From assembly GCF_030272615.1 (NCBI RefSeq), contig NC_081409.1:911860340-911924339 (forward strand): DNA of 64,000 nt, given 5' to 3'. Each line of letters begins with the position of its first letter. Position 1 is the stretch's first letter. The notes beneath the pieces are model-generated. The model was given only the letters and a program-made list of their open reading frames with translations. It did not search any database and had not been told where the DNA came from. The stretch is from Cryptomeria japonica (taxonomy: Eukaryota; Streptophyta; Pinopsida; Cupressales; Cupressaceae). The position numbers and the translations under genes were made by a program. Positions 1 through 11,303 of this stretch are shown here, piece by piece.

Positions 1-586
1 ACTAAGACTGGACTAAAGTTGAAGTGTCTGAGATCTAAGAGAGGTGATGTATTCACTTACGGTGAGTTTAATACATTTTGTGAAGAACATGGGGTAAACA
101 AATAGTTATCTGCACCTAGAACCCCTCAAAGTGAATGGTGTTGTGGAAAGGAAGAACAAGATGATTCTGGAAGCTACAAGGACAATGATGATTGAAGGAA
201 ATGTTCCACATATCTATTGGAGAGAAGTTGTGAGTATTGTTGTATATACTCTTAACAGAGTGCATATAAAAGGTAATACTAGTAAGACTCCTTATGAGTT
301 ATGGTTTGGTCATACCCCTATTATTAGATATTTCAGAATTTTTGAAAGTAAATGTTATATCAGAAGAGATGAAGATCTAAAAAAATTTGATGCTAGATGT
401 GATGAAGGAATTTTTCTTGGTTATTCTACTAAGAGTAAGGCCTACTGGTGTTATAATAAAAGATTGAGAAAGATAGTTGAGAGTGTTAATGTGAAGGTTG
501 ATATAAGCAATATGAGACATATCAAAACTTATGGATATGATTCAGATGATCAGGATGTCAATTTAGATAAAGAAAAGCAAGTGTAG
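1..586 (+). pseudogene. copia integrase fragment
   Basis: The sequence encodes the end of a copia integrase core and the region behind it. A stretch ending in TPQSEW is in frame 1, with an in-frame TAG at 106-108. It then shifts to frame 2, where the conserved NGVVERKN block carrying the catalytic Glu of the DDE triad continues openly to 586. The usual RSDxGGEF block carrying the second catalytic Asp reads RSKRGD, so that residue is lost. The part after it (PYELWFG, F.GY) matches the copia post-core region. It is a non-functional remnant. Confidence 0.85.
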
Positions 587-594
587 ACCTAGAA

Positions 595-1842
595 TCAAAA
601 TCAAACTGATCTAGAAAATAGTATGAATGAAGGAGAAGGTACAAGTGCTAGTGCAAAAGATAGAGTTCAAGAGTCCGATAATCAAGAAAATCCTAAGACT
701 CCCAGGTATGTAAGACTAAATCATTTAGAAGATTAGAGAATAGGTGATAAGAATAAAGGTGTGATGACTAGAAGAAAAATTGTTGAAGATTAATACTTGA
801 TTTCTAAAATTGAACCTAAAGATGTTGATGAAGCTTATAAAGATGAAAATTGGGTTAAACCAATGGAAAAAGAGTTGAATTGGATTGAAAAGAATAATAC
901 TGGATTCTTGTTCCCAGACCTAAGGACAAAAATGTAATTGGAACTAAATGGGTCTTTTTGAATAAACTGAATGAACAAGGTGAAGTTGATAGGAATAAAG
1001 CTAGACTTGTTTGTAAAGGTTACTCTCAGATGGAAGGAATTGATTTTGAGGTTGCTTTTTCTCCAGTAGCCAGAATTGAAGCTGTTAGATTATTTATTGT
1101 GTATGTTGCTTACAAAGATTTCAAAGTGTAATAGATGGATGTTAAAACAGTCTTTCTTAATGGTGAGCTAGAAGAAGTCTACATTGAGCAATCAGATGGA
1201 TTTCAATTGGCAGATTAGAAAGATATGGTATGCAAATTGAAGAAAGCATTGTATGGATTGAAGCAAGCCCCCAGAGCTTGGTATGCCATATTGGATAAAA
1301 ATTTGATGAAGCTTGAATTCAACAAAGGTACTGCTGATAGTAATTTGTATTTCAAGATTGATCATGATAACATTTTGATTGTTGAGGTATTTGTTGATGA
1401 CATTATTTTTGGTGGAGATGATAATTTGTGCAAGAAGTTTGTTGATGATATGCATAATGAATTTGAAATGCCTATGATTGGTGAAATGAAATTATTCTTG
1501 GGATTGCAAATTACACAGTCAGCTAAAGGTATTTTCAAATCTCAATCTAAGTATGTGAAGGAATTGTTAAAGAAATTTGGATTAGATGATACTAAGCCAG
1601 TTGGAATTCCTATGGTGACCAGATGTAAGTTGAAAAAGTATGATGACTCTTTGAAAGTAAATCAAACTAGATACAAATCTATGATTGGTGGACAACTCTA
1701 TTTGACTCAGACTAGACTGGATATTATGAATGTTGTTTGTCTTGTTGCTAGATTTCAAGTTGATCCTAGAGAATCTCATGGTGTTGATGTGAAAAGAATC
1801 TTCAGATATTTGAAAGAAACTGTTGATTTTGGTTTGTGGTAA
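595..1842 (+). pseudogene. copia reverse transcriptase (RVT_2) remnant
   Basis: After a degenerate acidic linker, the RT begins around 900 with the GTKWVF and KARLVCKGY motifs. It passes two adjacent stops (near 1129-1134) before MDVKTVFLNG. From 1225 it is open through YGLKQAPRAWY, the catalytic FVDDIIFGG block and the LFLGLQI thumb region. These motifs are diagnostic of the RVT_2 family of Ty1/copia. The reading frame ends at 1842 and the next domain continues in another frame, which indicates a small indel near 1840. Confidence 0.9.
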
Positions 1843-2338
1843 AGATGATGACTTTACTTCTAGTGTTTTTACAGATGTTGATTGGGCAGGTGATGTTGAT
1901 GACCGAAAGAGTACTAGTGGTGGTGCATTTTTCTTGGGGAAGAGATTGGTTTCATGGATGAGTAAGAAGAAGAATGATATTTATTTATCTACTGTAGAGG
2001 TTGAATACATTGTTGCTGCCAGCAATTGTACACAGGTAATATGGATGAAGCAGATGTTGAAGGATATTAGAGTTGTTTATTATGTGCCTACTGCTATATA
2101 TTGTGATAAATCTAGTGCTATCAATATTACTAAGAATATGGTGTTGCATTCCAAGACTAAGCATATATCTATAAAGTTTCATTTCTTGAGAGAGAAGGTG
2201 AATGAGAAGGAATTCAGACTAGAGTATGTGTCTACAAAGAAACAAATTGCAGATATCTTCACAAATCCTTTGTCGAAGGATTCTTTTGAGTATCTCTGGG
2301 AGGAGCTAGGGGTAATTGCCCCTCTGGATAAGAAGTAG
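1823..2338 (+). pseudogene. copia RNase H domain
   Basis: This is the RNase H of the same element, in a different frame from the RT. Visible motifs are FTDVDWAGD (first catalytic Asp), RKSTSGGAFFLG, STVEVEYIVAA (catalytic Glu) and YCDKSSAINI (third Asp), followed by HSKTKHISIKFHF. The domain is nearly full length. It normally forms the C-terminus of the copia Pol polyprotein and removes template RNA during cDNA synthesis. Here it is detached from RT by a frame change. Confidence 0.9.
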
Positions 2339-2445
2339 TCAGTGATTCAGAAGTTCAAATTGGTTAGTTTTCATGTTCAGATTTGTGAGAGAGATTTGTG
2401 CAGTAATTTTTTTTGCATTGATGTCAAAGTGGGAGAGAGAGCTAT

Positions 2446-2797
2446 GTGAAAAACCTCGTTGATTTGTGTGCATGATCTTAGAGGGAGCTAATTATTTTCT
2501 TTCTTTGCATTGATTGTTTTTTACATCGTATGTTGCTATCAATGCAAAAGGGGGAGATTGTTGGATATTGTTGAGAAGTTTGCTGAAACAATGTTTTACC
2601 ATTGATGTTAACATATTCCTCTATGAAAAACTTCGTTGAGTTGTGTGCTTGATCTTAGGGGGAGATGATTATTTTCTTTCTTTGCATTGATCATTTTCAC
2701 ATCATATGTTGACATCAATGTCAAAGGGGGAGATTGTTGGATATTATTGAAAAGTTTTTTGGAACAATGTTTTTCATTGATGTCAACATATTCCTCT
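2446..2797 (+). repeat. tandem duplication of the PPT/LTR-start junction (about 176 bp)
   Basis: Two diverged copies of about 176 bp lie head to tail. Each contains a GAAAAAC.TCGTTGA block, a TTATTTTCTTTCTTTGCATTGAT block, a purine tract AAAGGGGGAGAT and the LTR start TGTTGGATATT. LTR starts are at 2559 and 2735. Only the second continues into a full LTR. The first breaks off after about 65 bp and re-enters the unit. Confidence 0.85.
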
Positions 2798-4026
2798 ATG
2801 TGTTTCAGTGTTGCAGTCAAATTAAGTAAGTTGGTTTGGCCAGTGTGTTTCAGGTGAGTTGTTGTGGATTAAAGGGTTTTGAGATAAGTGTCTCTAGTTG
2901 ATTTAGCAGAAGTTTCAGTTGTATGCATGATTATTTGATCAAGTTACGTGATCTGATATTGTGATTGGTTGTTCAGTGTTCTGGATTTTGCTTCGGGATT
3001 GCAATATCTTTGTTTGAGGATTTGGCAAAGTGTTTGGGACGTTCTGATGTGTCCTCAATTTCTGCTGGTTTGTGATTTGGATGTTTGCAAGCATATCTTT
3101 CAATTTGTCAGTCAGTTGAGTTAGTTCTCTTGAGGTCTGGTATTATGATGATGAAGATTCTAGTAAGTGGTGATGTTGTGGTTGTTGTTGCAGTGATTCA
3201 TGATGCTTGTGGATGTTTCTAGATTGTGTCCTATTTGTGTTGGTGGTCTACATTGATCGTTGTGTGTGTTAATGATGTTTTTCTTGGTCTGATGGTCTTC
3301 TTCGTGTTATGTGGCATTCATGTTGATTGTGGCATGTTGTGGAAGTTTGAGGCATAGTTTGTGGAAGTTCGAGGCATAGTCGACATTGTTTTGGTCTGCA
3401 TATGTTATTGTAGCATGTGTGGTCATATTTTGTAATTTGTATTGTGGGTTGAGCCGACCTTGAAATATAGGTTGATGATTTGTATGAAATGATGTAATTT
3501 CATGTTGTGGATGTATCTGTGGAATCTGCAAGTGTGTGAAAGGTGCGAATAAAGCTTTGATCTTTCAACAGTAGTGGAGAAGTGCGAAAGAAGTGTTGTA
3601 GAGAATTATATGAGCTTAATCGGAAACATAACCAAGGCATTAGGAGATGTTATTGTATCAGTTCATGATCTTCCAGATGTAATCTGAATCTTTTTGTAAG
3701 ATAGTGATTCTTCCCCAAGGTTGTAGCCCTTGTTGTAATTATATTTTGAGCACCGAGCTCTAGGCAGTGTGCTTAAATGCATGTGCATTGTCCATTGTAA
3801 TATTTCATATACTTCTCGCAGGTTATCATCATATTGTGGGTAGGTTCCTACTGTGGTTTTTCCCTTAATTGAGTTTTTCACGTCAAAAATCTTGGTGTTA
3901 TGTGTTATTGATGCGGTGTTGATTTGTGCTTTCATTGATAGTAATCAGATCTTAAATTGAATTTAATTTAAGTTTTGTGAAAACTGATTCACCCCCCCCC
4001 CTCAATTTTTTGCATTGTTGCCAACA
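2735..4026 (+). repeat. 3' LTR of the copia element
   Basis: The LTR follows the polypurine tract GGGGGAGAT, begins TGTTGG and ends CCAACA, giving 1292 bp. The last 100 bp carry the GATTCACCCCC...CTCAA end block seen in other copia LTRs of this window (compare the solo LTR ending at 31464). A microsatellite starts directly after the last base. Small open frames inside are not considered genes. Confidence 0.8.
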
Positions 4027-4210
4027 TATACATACACATACACATATACACACACACACATATATGTATGTATGTATATACATATACACACACATACATA
4101 TATATATAAACATATACATATACATATACATATGTATATGTAAGTATATATGTATGTATATATATCTATATGTGTGTACGTATATACATGCATGCATGCA
4201 TGCATACATA
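4027..4210. repeat. compound TA/CA/TG microsatellite
   Basis: Alternating (TA), (CACA) and (GTAT/CATG) dinucleotide and tetranucleotide runs, ending in CATGCATGCATGCATG. It directly abuts the LTR end. The open frames on both strands here are artefacts of the repeat. Confidence 0.9.
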
Positions 4211-5320
4211 ATATAACACTCATTTTTTCACACAATATTTTTATTGTGATGAAAAATCCCTTAGTCTTCTTGCAATTCTTCTTCCTCTCTATTGTTTAAT
4301 CTTCCTAATCTTCCCCACCTTCTCATTGTCTAAGAGACTATTTGCCATACTAGAATTTAGGGGCACTTGAAAGACCTTAGAGTTTCACATGCAACTCATG
4401 TTAAGATGCAAGGTCACCTACGAAACTAGCATTGGTAAGAGGGGTGATCCATACATTGGCTTGGGAAACCTTACAATCTTTTGGAAAAGTCATAAGTCAT
4501 TCAAATTTATATATATTTTTCTCATTTTTTCTCCAAAACTTAATATTTTTCAAAGGATATTTAATGTCTTATTTGTTTCTTCTTCTTTTTTCTTTAAAGT
4601 TGATTTTTTCTCTCTCTTTGGATTGATCTTCCCTTTGTAAGTTCAATAAGTTGACTCCACTTTTAGTAGAAGTTGGAAGCCAAAAGTAGTCAAAGGATTT
4701 ATTTCTAATTGTACTTTCATAAATTGTATTTCTTAATTGTGAATACAATTTCACACACTTCTTAGCACTTGTTTTAGTTTCCACTCCCTTAGGCATTTTT
4801 AGGATCACTTCTAGCCTTGAATTTAACCCACAACTCAAGAAGACGAGTCTTATCCTATTCTAAAATTCAATTTTGTATTCTACATTTAAGCACCATCAAA
4901 TTGCAAAAATGAGGTCTAAATCCAATATCAAAGTCCTAAAACCTATCATCTTTCTTTTTGGGAGCCTATTTTGGTGGGACTATGCCGATTTGCACACATC
5001 CTAACAAAATCTCTTAAAATTTTGGGTATTTCAAGTGTTGGCCTTGACATTCCAAAATCTAGTCTTGGTTTTTTAATATGATTGTTTTATATCATTTTTT
5101 TAATATGACCGTTTTATGTTGTCTTTTTTATCAATTTTTAGCTTGTAGATCATATAAAAGCAAGTATATTTCCTCATTTGGAATATGTGGCCTTTATGAT
5201 AAAGAAGCTTTCCTAAAATATGAGTCTATGAGTTTGCAAATCTAAGGAATAATTAGCAACATAAAATCTTCACCAAGTCTTCATTAATTATTGTTTATCA
5301 TGATGGAAGCTTCAAGGAAT
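4211..5320. other. unassigned AT-rich DNA
   Basis: No coding frame with recognisable domain content, RNA gene or element end was found. Short open frames of 64-89 codons are not supported by any motif. Confidence 0.6.
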
Positions 5321-5506
5321 GTTGGAGAATAATAGGGAATGGGAGTCACTCGGTCGTGACAAACTAGATCTCTCTAACATATGTGTTGATGTGCCAATAC
5401 CATTTTGTTGTTTGTTGGAGAATAATAGGGAATGGGAGTCACTCGGTCATGACAAACTAGATTTCTCTAACATATGTGTTGATGTGCCAATACCATTTTG
5501 TTGTTT
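5321..5506. repeat. 93-bp tandem duplication
   Basis: Two nearly identical 93-bp units, both starting GTTGGAGAATAATAGGGAAT, lie head to tail (starts at 5321 and 5414). They differ at only a couple of positions, which suggests a recent duplication. They create a 103-codon open frame with internally repeated protein that matches no family I recognise. Confidence 0.9.
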
Positions 5507-7330
5507 GTCATCAATGACAAAGGGGAATATTGTTGAACAAAAGTTGTCATTGATGTCAAAGTGTGAGGCAAAAGTTGTCATTGAGGAGAAGGTTGAAGTC
5601 ATGTTATCTACTTTTGATGTATCTGAATAGTTAATTGTGTTACTGTCATTGTCATGTTAGTGCATTTTGAGTTGTGATAGTCTTATTTAGTCTCATCGAT
5701 TGGTGTCTTTGTTGGGTTGGTGTTCTGATGCACAAGCAAGGGTAGACTCAAAATGACAATCTCAACTTATAGGACTTCTACAACACAACATTTAAAATAA
5801 CTCATTTTTGGGCCTATCAACTAATCTCCACCATGAGCCACTACAAGACTTGAGAATTCATTAGACTTTGTGAATAAACTTGGACAATGTATACATATTG
5901 TTTTGAGGACTGAGACATTACAACCAACATCAATTTTGTGGTCTCCAAGTTTCCACTTTCACTTCCTTTGACATCATTTAGTCCCTTACAATTAGGACCC
6001 AATTTTTTATGGACAAAAAGACAACCTCAATGTTCCTAAAGCCCCAAACTCTTTAGGATTGGTTAGGAGGACCCTACATGAGCTTGAAACACCTTGTTAT
6101 AGGCCTTACACTAGTGAGTGACTTCTAGGATGTTATTGTTTGCAGCATGTACATGATTGGTAATTCTGACTGTGATAATCAAGACATTTAGTCATCTACA
6201 CATGGTTTATTTCCTCTTGTTGTGACTTCCAAACACTTACAAAGGATGTATAGGGTCCCCATATCCCTCTCCTTGACACCAACCACTCAAGAAGACCACT
6301 CACTTTGTCTTTCAAACAAATTCTTCACCCTTACTGCCTTACATTGTCTGATACATATAGATATCAAATCGATCAATCCATTATTGCACATGTAGCCTTC
6401 ATCATGGAGCCTTGAAAGATTTGGAAATGAAAATACATGTTTAGGAGGACCTTCCCACTCATTTGTGTTAATTTTTACCATTGGAAAGGTCAAATATACA
6501 TTTTTTTGTGTCTCTGGATACCCTAACTAGGGTTTTTGACAGTTTTTACAAAATTGAGTATATCTTATTCAAATAAGAATGGATTTCAATGAAACAAAAA
6601 GTTAAATTTAGTAGATTCACTACTCAATTATGTTCAATAGGTTTTAGATGAAAATTAAAATAATTTCAAGGTGAACCAAAGGAAAGAATAGGCTGCAACG
6701 TGGTAAAATACACAAAAATTCCACTTTTCATCAAGCAAAAGTCTCCAAAATTCAACTTCCAACCCTTGGATGGCATGAAACAAGGCTATCTATGCCTATC
6801 CAAGTGGTTTTCAACCACCAACCACCAAAAACCAACTTACAACCATATAGTTAAAAAGTGTCTCAAGAATGCAAAAATTGTCATGACAATAATGACAACT
6901 TTTTGTAATTTTTACATTTGTTGACCAATAGACCCCAAATTTGCACAACTAGGTCCAAATATACCATAATAGCCCAAAATGGCCTTATTGACATGAAATA
7001 ACACAAAACAAACAAAATTTCAAGTTTTAACGTTGTTGACCACACATAAGCCCCTAGGGTGCTCTTGCACCATGTCCACTATACTTCAAGAAGATTGGTG
7101 CCTCTGGTAGGTTAGTGTCTAAAAGTTTATGCAAATAATTTATTATTTGTGAGGTTGGATTTGGGTAGTACACCAAAATAGCTATTCTCATCGTGGTTTT
7201 TCCCATCCTAAGTTTTCCATGTATATTTATTGTTTTCCTTGTGTGGATGTGTGCTGATTTACATGTTCTAAGTGTTGCATCATTTATAGATAGAATTGGT
7301 ATTTACATGAAGAAGTTATTTATGGTAATT
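5507..7330 (+). repeat. possible interrupted copia LTR
   Basis: At 5517-5530 a purine tract (CAAAGGGGAATAT) is followed by TGTTGAACAAAAGTTGTCATTGATGTC, which resembles the start of copia LTRs elsewhere here (for example 29929). Around 7090-7300 there is sequence resembling the R/U5 part of such LTRs: GTGAGGTTGGATT, then TTTTTCCCAT..TTTTCC. The roughly 1.3 kb between (about 5737-7085) is unassigned and may be an insertion. No target duplication was found. Confidence 0.4.
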
Positions 7331-8254
7331 AATGTTGAGAAATGAGTAAAAATTGCATATACTTATTCATATGCCTTCTTAGTATAGTGTGTGCCTTTAA
7401 ATAAGTTTGATGATTAGTTCAAGATTCTCACAATCAAAATTTGAAGATGTGATAAGAAAAAGAATAATTTTGCTTGAAATTTAGTTTATTAAATTCCTTT
7501 AAAAAAAATGGGTGAGAGTAATAAGAGGATAGACTATCAAGATCACACAAATTGGTCTTGTTTTTGTTTCAAATACATAGTATGTTGTTAAATGTGCTCC
7601 CCTAGTTTTTTGAGTTACATTAATTGTGTAAATCCATTTGGTCGAAAGGTAAGATTAGTCATGTAATTTTTTTCATGTCTTTAAAGAATATATTATTTGT
7701 CACTAATTTTCTATTTGAAAGTATCTTTAACCAAGTGTGCCCTCCTAGATTTTGAGATTTTTTTTTCCATGTATATAGAATAAAGGATAGAATGTGAAGA
7801 TGTACTTTTTAAAATTTGGATTAAAAGTTGCATTAAAAATCAATACATGTATTTTTATAAAACATAAAGAACCTACTATAATAACTATGATCAATACTTT
7901 AATATATCTATATTTTATCAAAAAATTGATGTATAGAAATCTAAGATAAAGCTTGAGTTCATAGTGGTGTTTTCATAAATTTTGTTTTAAAATGTGATAA
8001 TTTGATGGAGATCACACTTGAAATTTATTTATTTTTTTGTATATTATTTTTTAAAAATGCTTTTGGCACCCAAATTGAAAGTTCACTATGGAAGATTCAT
8101 AAATAAAAAATACTATAATGCACATGCATTATGCTTCCTAGAATGTAAGCATGTTTTGGAGAATCATAAATTTTACTCAATTTTTTGCTCCCCATGTAAT
8201 CAAATCTTTGAGGTATTCCAAACTTAGTCACACAAAAGATCAAAATATGATGCT
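7331..8254. other. unassigned AT-rich DNA
   Basis: No supported gene or repeat. A 69-codon open frame at 8018 has no recognisable feature. Confidence 0.6.
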
Positions 8255-9215
8255 AATTGAATCTTTCACAGTAGAAGAGATCAATGAGGCAGTAAAGTAG
8301 TTGCACCTAGATAAAAGCCCCTGGCCCTAGCAAATTCCCAATTAGTTTTTAACATAACTATTGGCACATAATTGGAAATGATATTGTTGTATTAATAGAG
8401 GATTTTCATAAGAAAACGTTGCATTAATAAATGATTCTCATAAGAAATATAAGCTTCTAGAGAAGTTGAATATACTTTTATAGAGCTCATCCCAAAAAAG
8501 GAACAAGCTTTCTCCTTGGATAAATATTGATTGATTTCCCTATGTAACATGATTTATAATATCATGGGAAAATAAATAAGCCAAAAGATTAAAAAAAAAT
8601 CTTCTGAAAATCATAGCACAGTAGTAGAGTGGCTTTGTGTTTGGGAGTTATTCCATATTGGGTCATTATTGCACAAGAGGCCACTGATTTGATACAAAAA
8701 ACAAGTAATCAAAGTATGTTAGTTTAAGTTAAATATTAAAAAATATTGTGTGAGTTGATTGGAGGTTTCTTTTCAAAGTGCTAGAATCTTATGGATTCAA
8801 CAAAGGATGGATGGATTGGATCTTCAATTTCATCGCCAGCTCGAGGTACTCAATTTAGATCAATGAAGCCATTGAAGTTTTCTTTGGAGTCTCTCCTAGA
8901 ATTCATCGAAGTGACCCCCTTTCCCTATTCCTATTCATTATCATGGTTGATGTCTTGGGAAGGAGCATTAATCAAGCTTTAATAGATAGAGAACTTTAAG
9001 GCATACAAATAACCAACAAATCCCCATTAGTTACATGTTGCAATTTTGTTGATGATATAATGTTATTTGGAGATGACAAATAAAAGAAGCCAACAATGAA
9101 AGAAACATTGGAGGCATATTCTCAAGCTTTGGGGTAATAGGTGAATGTAGCCAAGTCAAATATTTTCTTCAGCACAAACTTAAGCAAGCAATAAGAGATC
9201 ATTAAAGTAAGAAGA
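8255..9215 (+). pseudogene. LINE (non-LTR retrotransposon) reverse transcriptase remnant
   Basis: Reading through stops and frame changes gives successive plant LINE RT landmarks in the right order. They are TVEEINEAV then KSPGP (8260-8335); IELIPKKE (near 8485); an AQEATDLIQ block (8670-8700); KLNIKK..VRVDWRFLFKVLESYGF (8730-8800, the KAYDRVeW region); PLSLFLFIMVDVLG (8920-8960); GIQITNKSPL; the catalytic FVDDIMLFGDD block at about 9045-9080; and NVAKSNIFF (near 9145). No endonuclease domain or poly-A tail was recognised. It is a heavily decayed copy and has no single long frame. Confidence 0.8.
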
Positions 9216-9262
9216 ACCAATCACCCCAATTGTGCTTAACTCCAAGTTCTAGTTGTTATTCT

Positions 9263-9383
9263 TGTAGAAGTTGATTGTTTAACCTCACAAATCAAGAATC
9301 ATCTGTAAGCACACCACCTATCACAAAAAAGGGGATCTAGAAAGAATAATATGCTTAACAACCTAAGAATTTTGTATTGATTG
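9263..9383 (-). repeat. left part of an old copia LTR split by the Tat element
   Basis: This 121-bp stretch begins TGTAGAAGTTGA and matches the repeat starting TGTAAAAGTTGA at 33774. The match runs up to the sequence TATTGATTG, where the 18.4-kb element starts. The other half resumes at 27773. The sequences left of 9263 and 33774 differ, so TGTA marks an element boundary. Confidence 0.65.
9379..9383. repeat. target site duplication GATTG (left)
   Basis: GATTG directly precedes the LTR start and is repeated exactly at 27768-27772. The unoccupied paralogue has a single GATTG at 33886-33890. Confidence 0.93.
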
Positions 9384-10887
9384 TGTATGCAGGAAAAGCG
9401 GGTCGATAGAACTCAATATGTGAAAAATGGAGCTCTATGGAGCCTTGCTCACACACCCACAAGACTTCTTGGTGCAAGCTATGGAGTAATGAAGTATCAC
9501 TCAACTTCCCAAGGTTGGTCCCATGGTTCTCTATCTTACATGGTCCCTCAAACCAATGTTTTTGCTCTCAAATCACTAAGCAAAATGGTTTAGGGATGGC
9601 AAATGCAAGAACAAGGGATGCTTTTGATAGATTTTAGAATGAAATGCATCCTAAGCTATGCATGATCTTAAAATGCAATAAACTAGATTATAAGATGACA
9701 AGGTTAGTATAAATACTATCCTAACATGATATATTAGTCTATGATTGAGCTAAATGATAAAGAAAGTATTCTAAACATGCATATTTAGACTAATTCCTAG
9801 TTAAAGAGAGGCTAAAATGATGAGCATAAAAATGATATATGAAAGCTTGAATGTATTTGAGCATAAGTGTGATACTACAAACTTGGATTGATCTCCCAAA
9901 ATGGAGGAATGAGAGCTCTATTTATAGCAAAAATAGGGCAATGGATGGCCAGGATTGAAAGAGTTAATCAAGGGTTGAGTTTGAAAGTTGGGAATCCATG
10001 TTTGCAATTTGCACCAATAAAATGGTGACAAATGTCAATATAGGGTTGGGTTGAGAGAAGGGGTTGGAGGCATTAAATGCCTGAGAAGACCTTATGGTTA
10101 TCTAGAGGGTAAGGGTTAAGCCTAAGTTAAGATTACCCATTGGATTAAGAGTTAATCTGAGGATAAACTCTTGTGCAAATGATTAAGAGATAATCATGGT
10201 CAAAGCATTAAAGGCTTGATGAGACCCTTGGGTTGGATGAAGGTTAAGTTAGGCAAAAAGTCTCTAACCATGTAAGAGGGTTGAATTAACCATTAATGGT
10301 TTGGGAGACTTTGGGGATATTAAGTGGTTGAAGATTTGAAGCCTTTAATGGTTATCAAAGACTTTAAGGTTTTGGGAGACTTTGGGGATATTAATTGGTT
10401 GAAGATTTGAAGCCTTTAATGGTTATCAAAGACTTTAAGGTTTTGAGAAGTAACCTCCCCTTGCTTAGGGATGTGACAAAGTTTAGAAGATGGGTTAGGC
10501 TAATTAGAAATGATTAGAAGAGTTTAGAAGAAATTAGGAAGGGGTTTAGGAAGCAAGTGGGAAATGTAGGAGAATGCAAGTGGATGGAGGGATAATAGGA
10601 TTTAATTGAATTTAATGAATCTCATTCAATTTGGTTGCAATTAAATAAATTAGATTTATTTAATTTAGGATAACTATTTAATTAAATTTGAATTTAATTA
10701 AAAGTGGATAGGGGGGATTTAATTAAATAAAATGATTTATTCATTAAATGGGTATAGTGAATTTAATTGAGTAATTTTCTTAATTAAATAGAGGAATGTG
10801 GATAATTTAATTAAATTGGATTTAATTAAATAGAGAAATGAACATAAAATATTCATTTAGGAATATGGTTATTTTTATACGTCTACA
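9384..10887 (-). repeat. 3' LTR of the Tat element
   Basis: It spans 1504 bp and is 72 bp longer than its partner, because a 71-bp unit beginning TTGGGAGACTTTGGGG is duplicated in tandem (starts 10301 and 10372). On the minus strand it has a TATAAATAGAG promoter-like motif at 9916-9926. The far end is very AT-rich with TTTAATTAAAT runs. Confidence 0.92.
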
Positions 10888-10902
10888 TTTTGCCCATCTT
10901 TG
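10888..10902 (-). promoter_or_regulatory. polypurine tract of the Tat element
   Basis: Read on the minus strand, CAAAGATGGGCAAAA directly precedes the LTR start TGTAGAC. This is where plus-strand DNA synthesis of a gypsy element is primed. Confidence 0.75.
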
Positions 10903-11035
10903 AAGTGACATGTGTGCACATGTTATTTCAAAGAAAATGATGTGTTATCGTGATTTATGATCAAATGAAATTTTTGTGTTGCTCTCATGGTTTTCAAGTT
11001 GTGCCTCAGATTTGATTTGATGCGTGATGCCCCCT

Positions 11036-11140
11036 CAGGAGATGAATCAATATTTTGAAATTTTTTGATTGGAATTGATGAATTGTGTGTGGTGTGTATG
11101 ATTTTGTCTATATGAAATGTGGAAATTGATTCATCTCCTG
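11036..11140. repeat. 16-bp perfect inverted repeat upstream of the antisense gene promoter
   Basis: CAGGAGATGAATCAAT at 11036-11051 is repeated as its exact reverse complement at 11125-11140, separated by 73 bp. The right arm ends about 80 bp before the TATA box of the antisense gene. It could be a pair of protein-binding sites or a hairpin in read-through transcripts. Confidence 0.85.
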
Positions 11141-11222
11141 ATAATGTACATTGTGTAGGGTATAGGGGAGACCGCGACCACATTACATGTCCCGTTGGCT
11201 AACCCTAATTTCATTTTCCTCC

Positions 11223-11230
11223 TATAAAAG
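11223..11230 (+). promoter_or_regulatory. TATA box of the antisense PMD gene
   Basis: TATAAAAG lies 74 bp upstream of the first ATG (11304), so a start of transcription near 11255 and a 50-nt leader would be expected. It reads opposite to gag-pol. Confidence 0.65.
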
Positions 11231-11303
11231 GGGAAAAGTGTTTTAATTTGATTCGTTTGTGCATTGTTGACTTTGGAGAAAGAGAATTTGGTCTGAATTC
11301 AAA

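Larger units (their letters stand above)
1..4026 (+). mobile_element. Ty1/copia retrotransposon, 3' part (pol to 3' LTR)
   Basis: The order integrase C-terminal part, RVT_2-type reverse transcriptase, RNase H, polypurine tract, LTR is that of a Ty1/copia element read on the plus strand. The 5' half lies outside the window. Coding is broken by stops and at least two frame changes, so the copy is dead. The 3' end is set by a TGTTGG/CCAACA inverted pair bounding the LTR. The target duplication cannot be tested because the left end is missing. Confidence 0.9.

Noticed and set aside
3952-4235. Open frames on both strands over the TA/CA repeat
   Set aside because: They are low-complexity artefacts of a microsatellite.
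9381-9637. Small genes repeated at 9381 and 26339
   Set aside because: They lie in the two LTRs of the Tat element. Both copies being open reflects recent duplication of the LTR, not coding.
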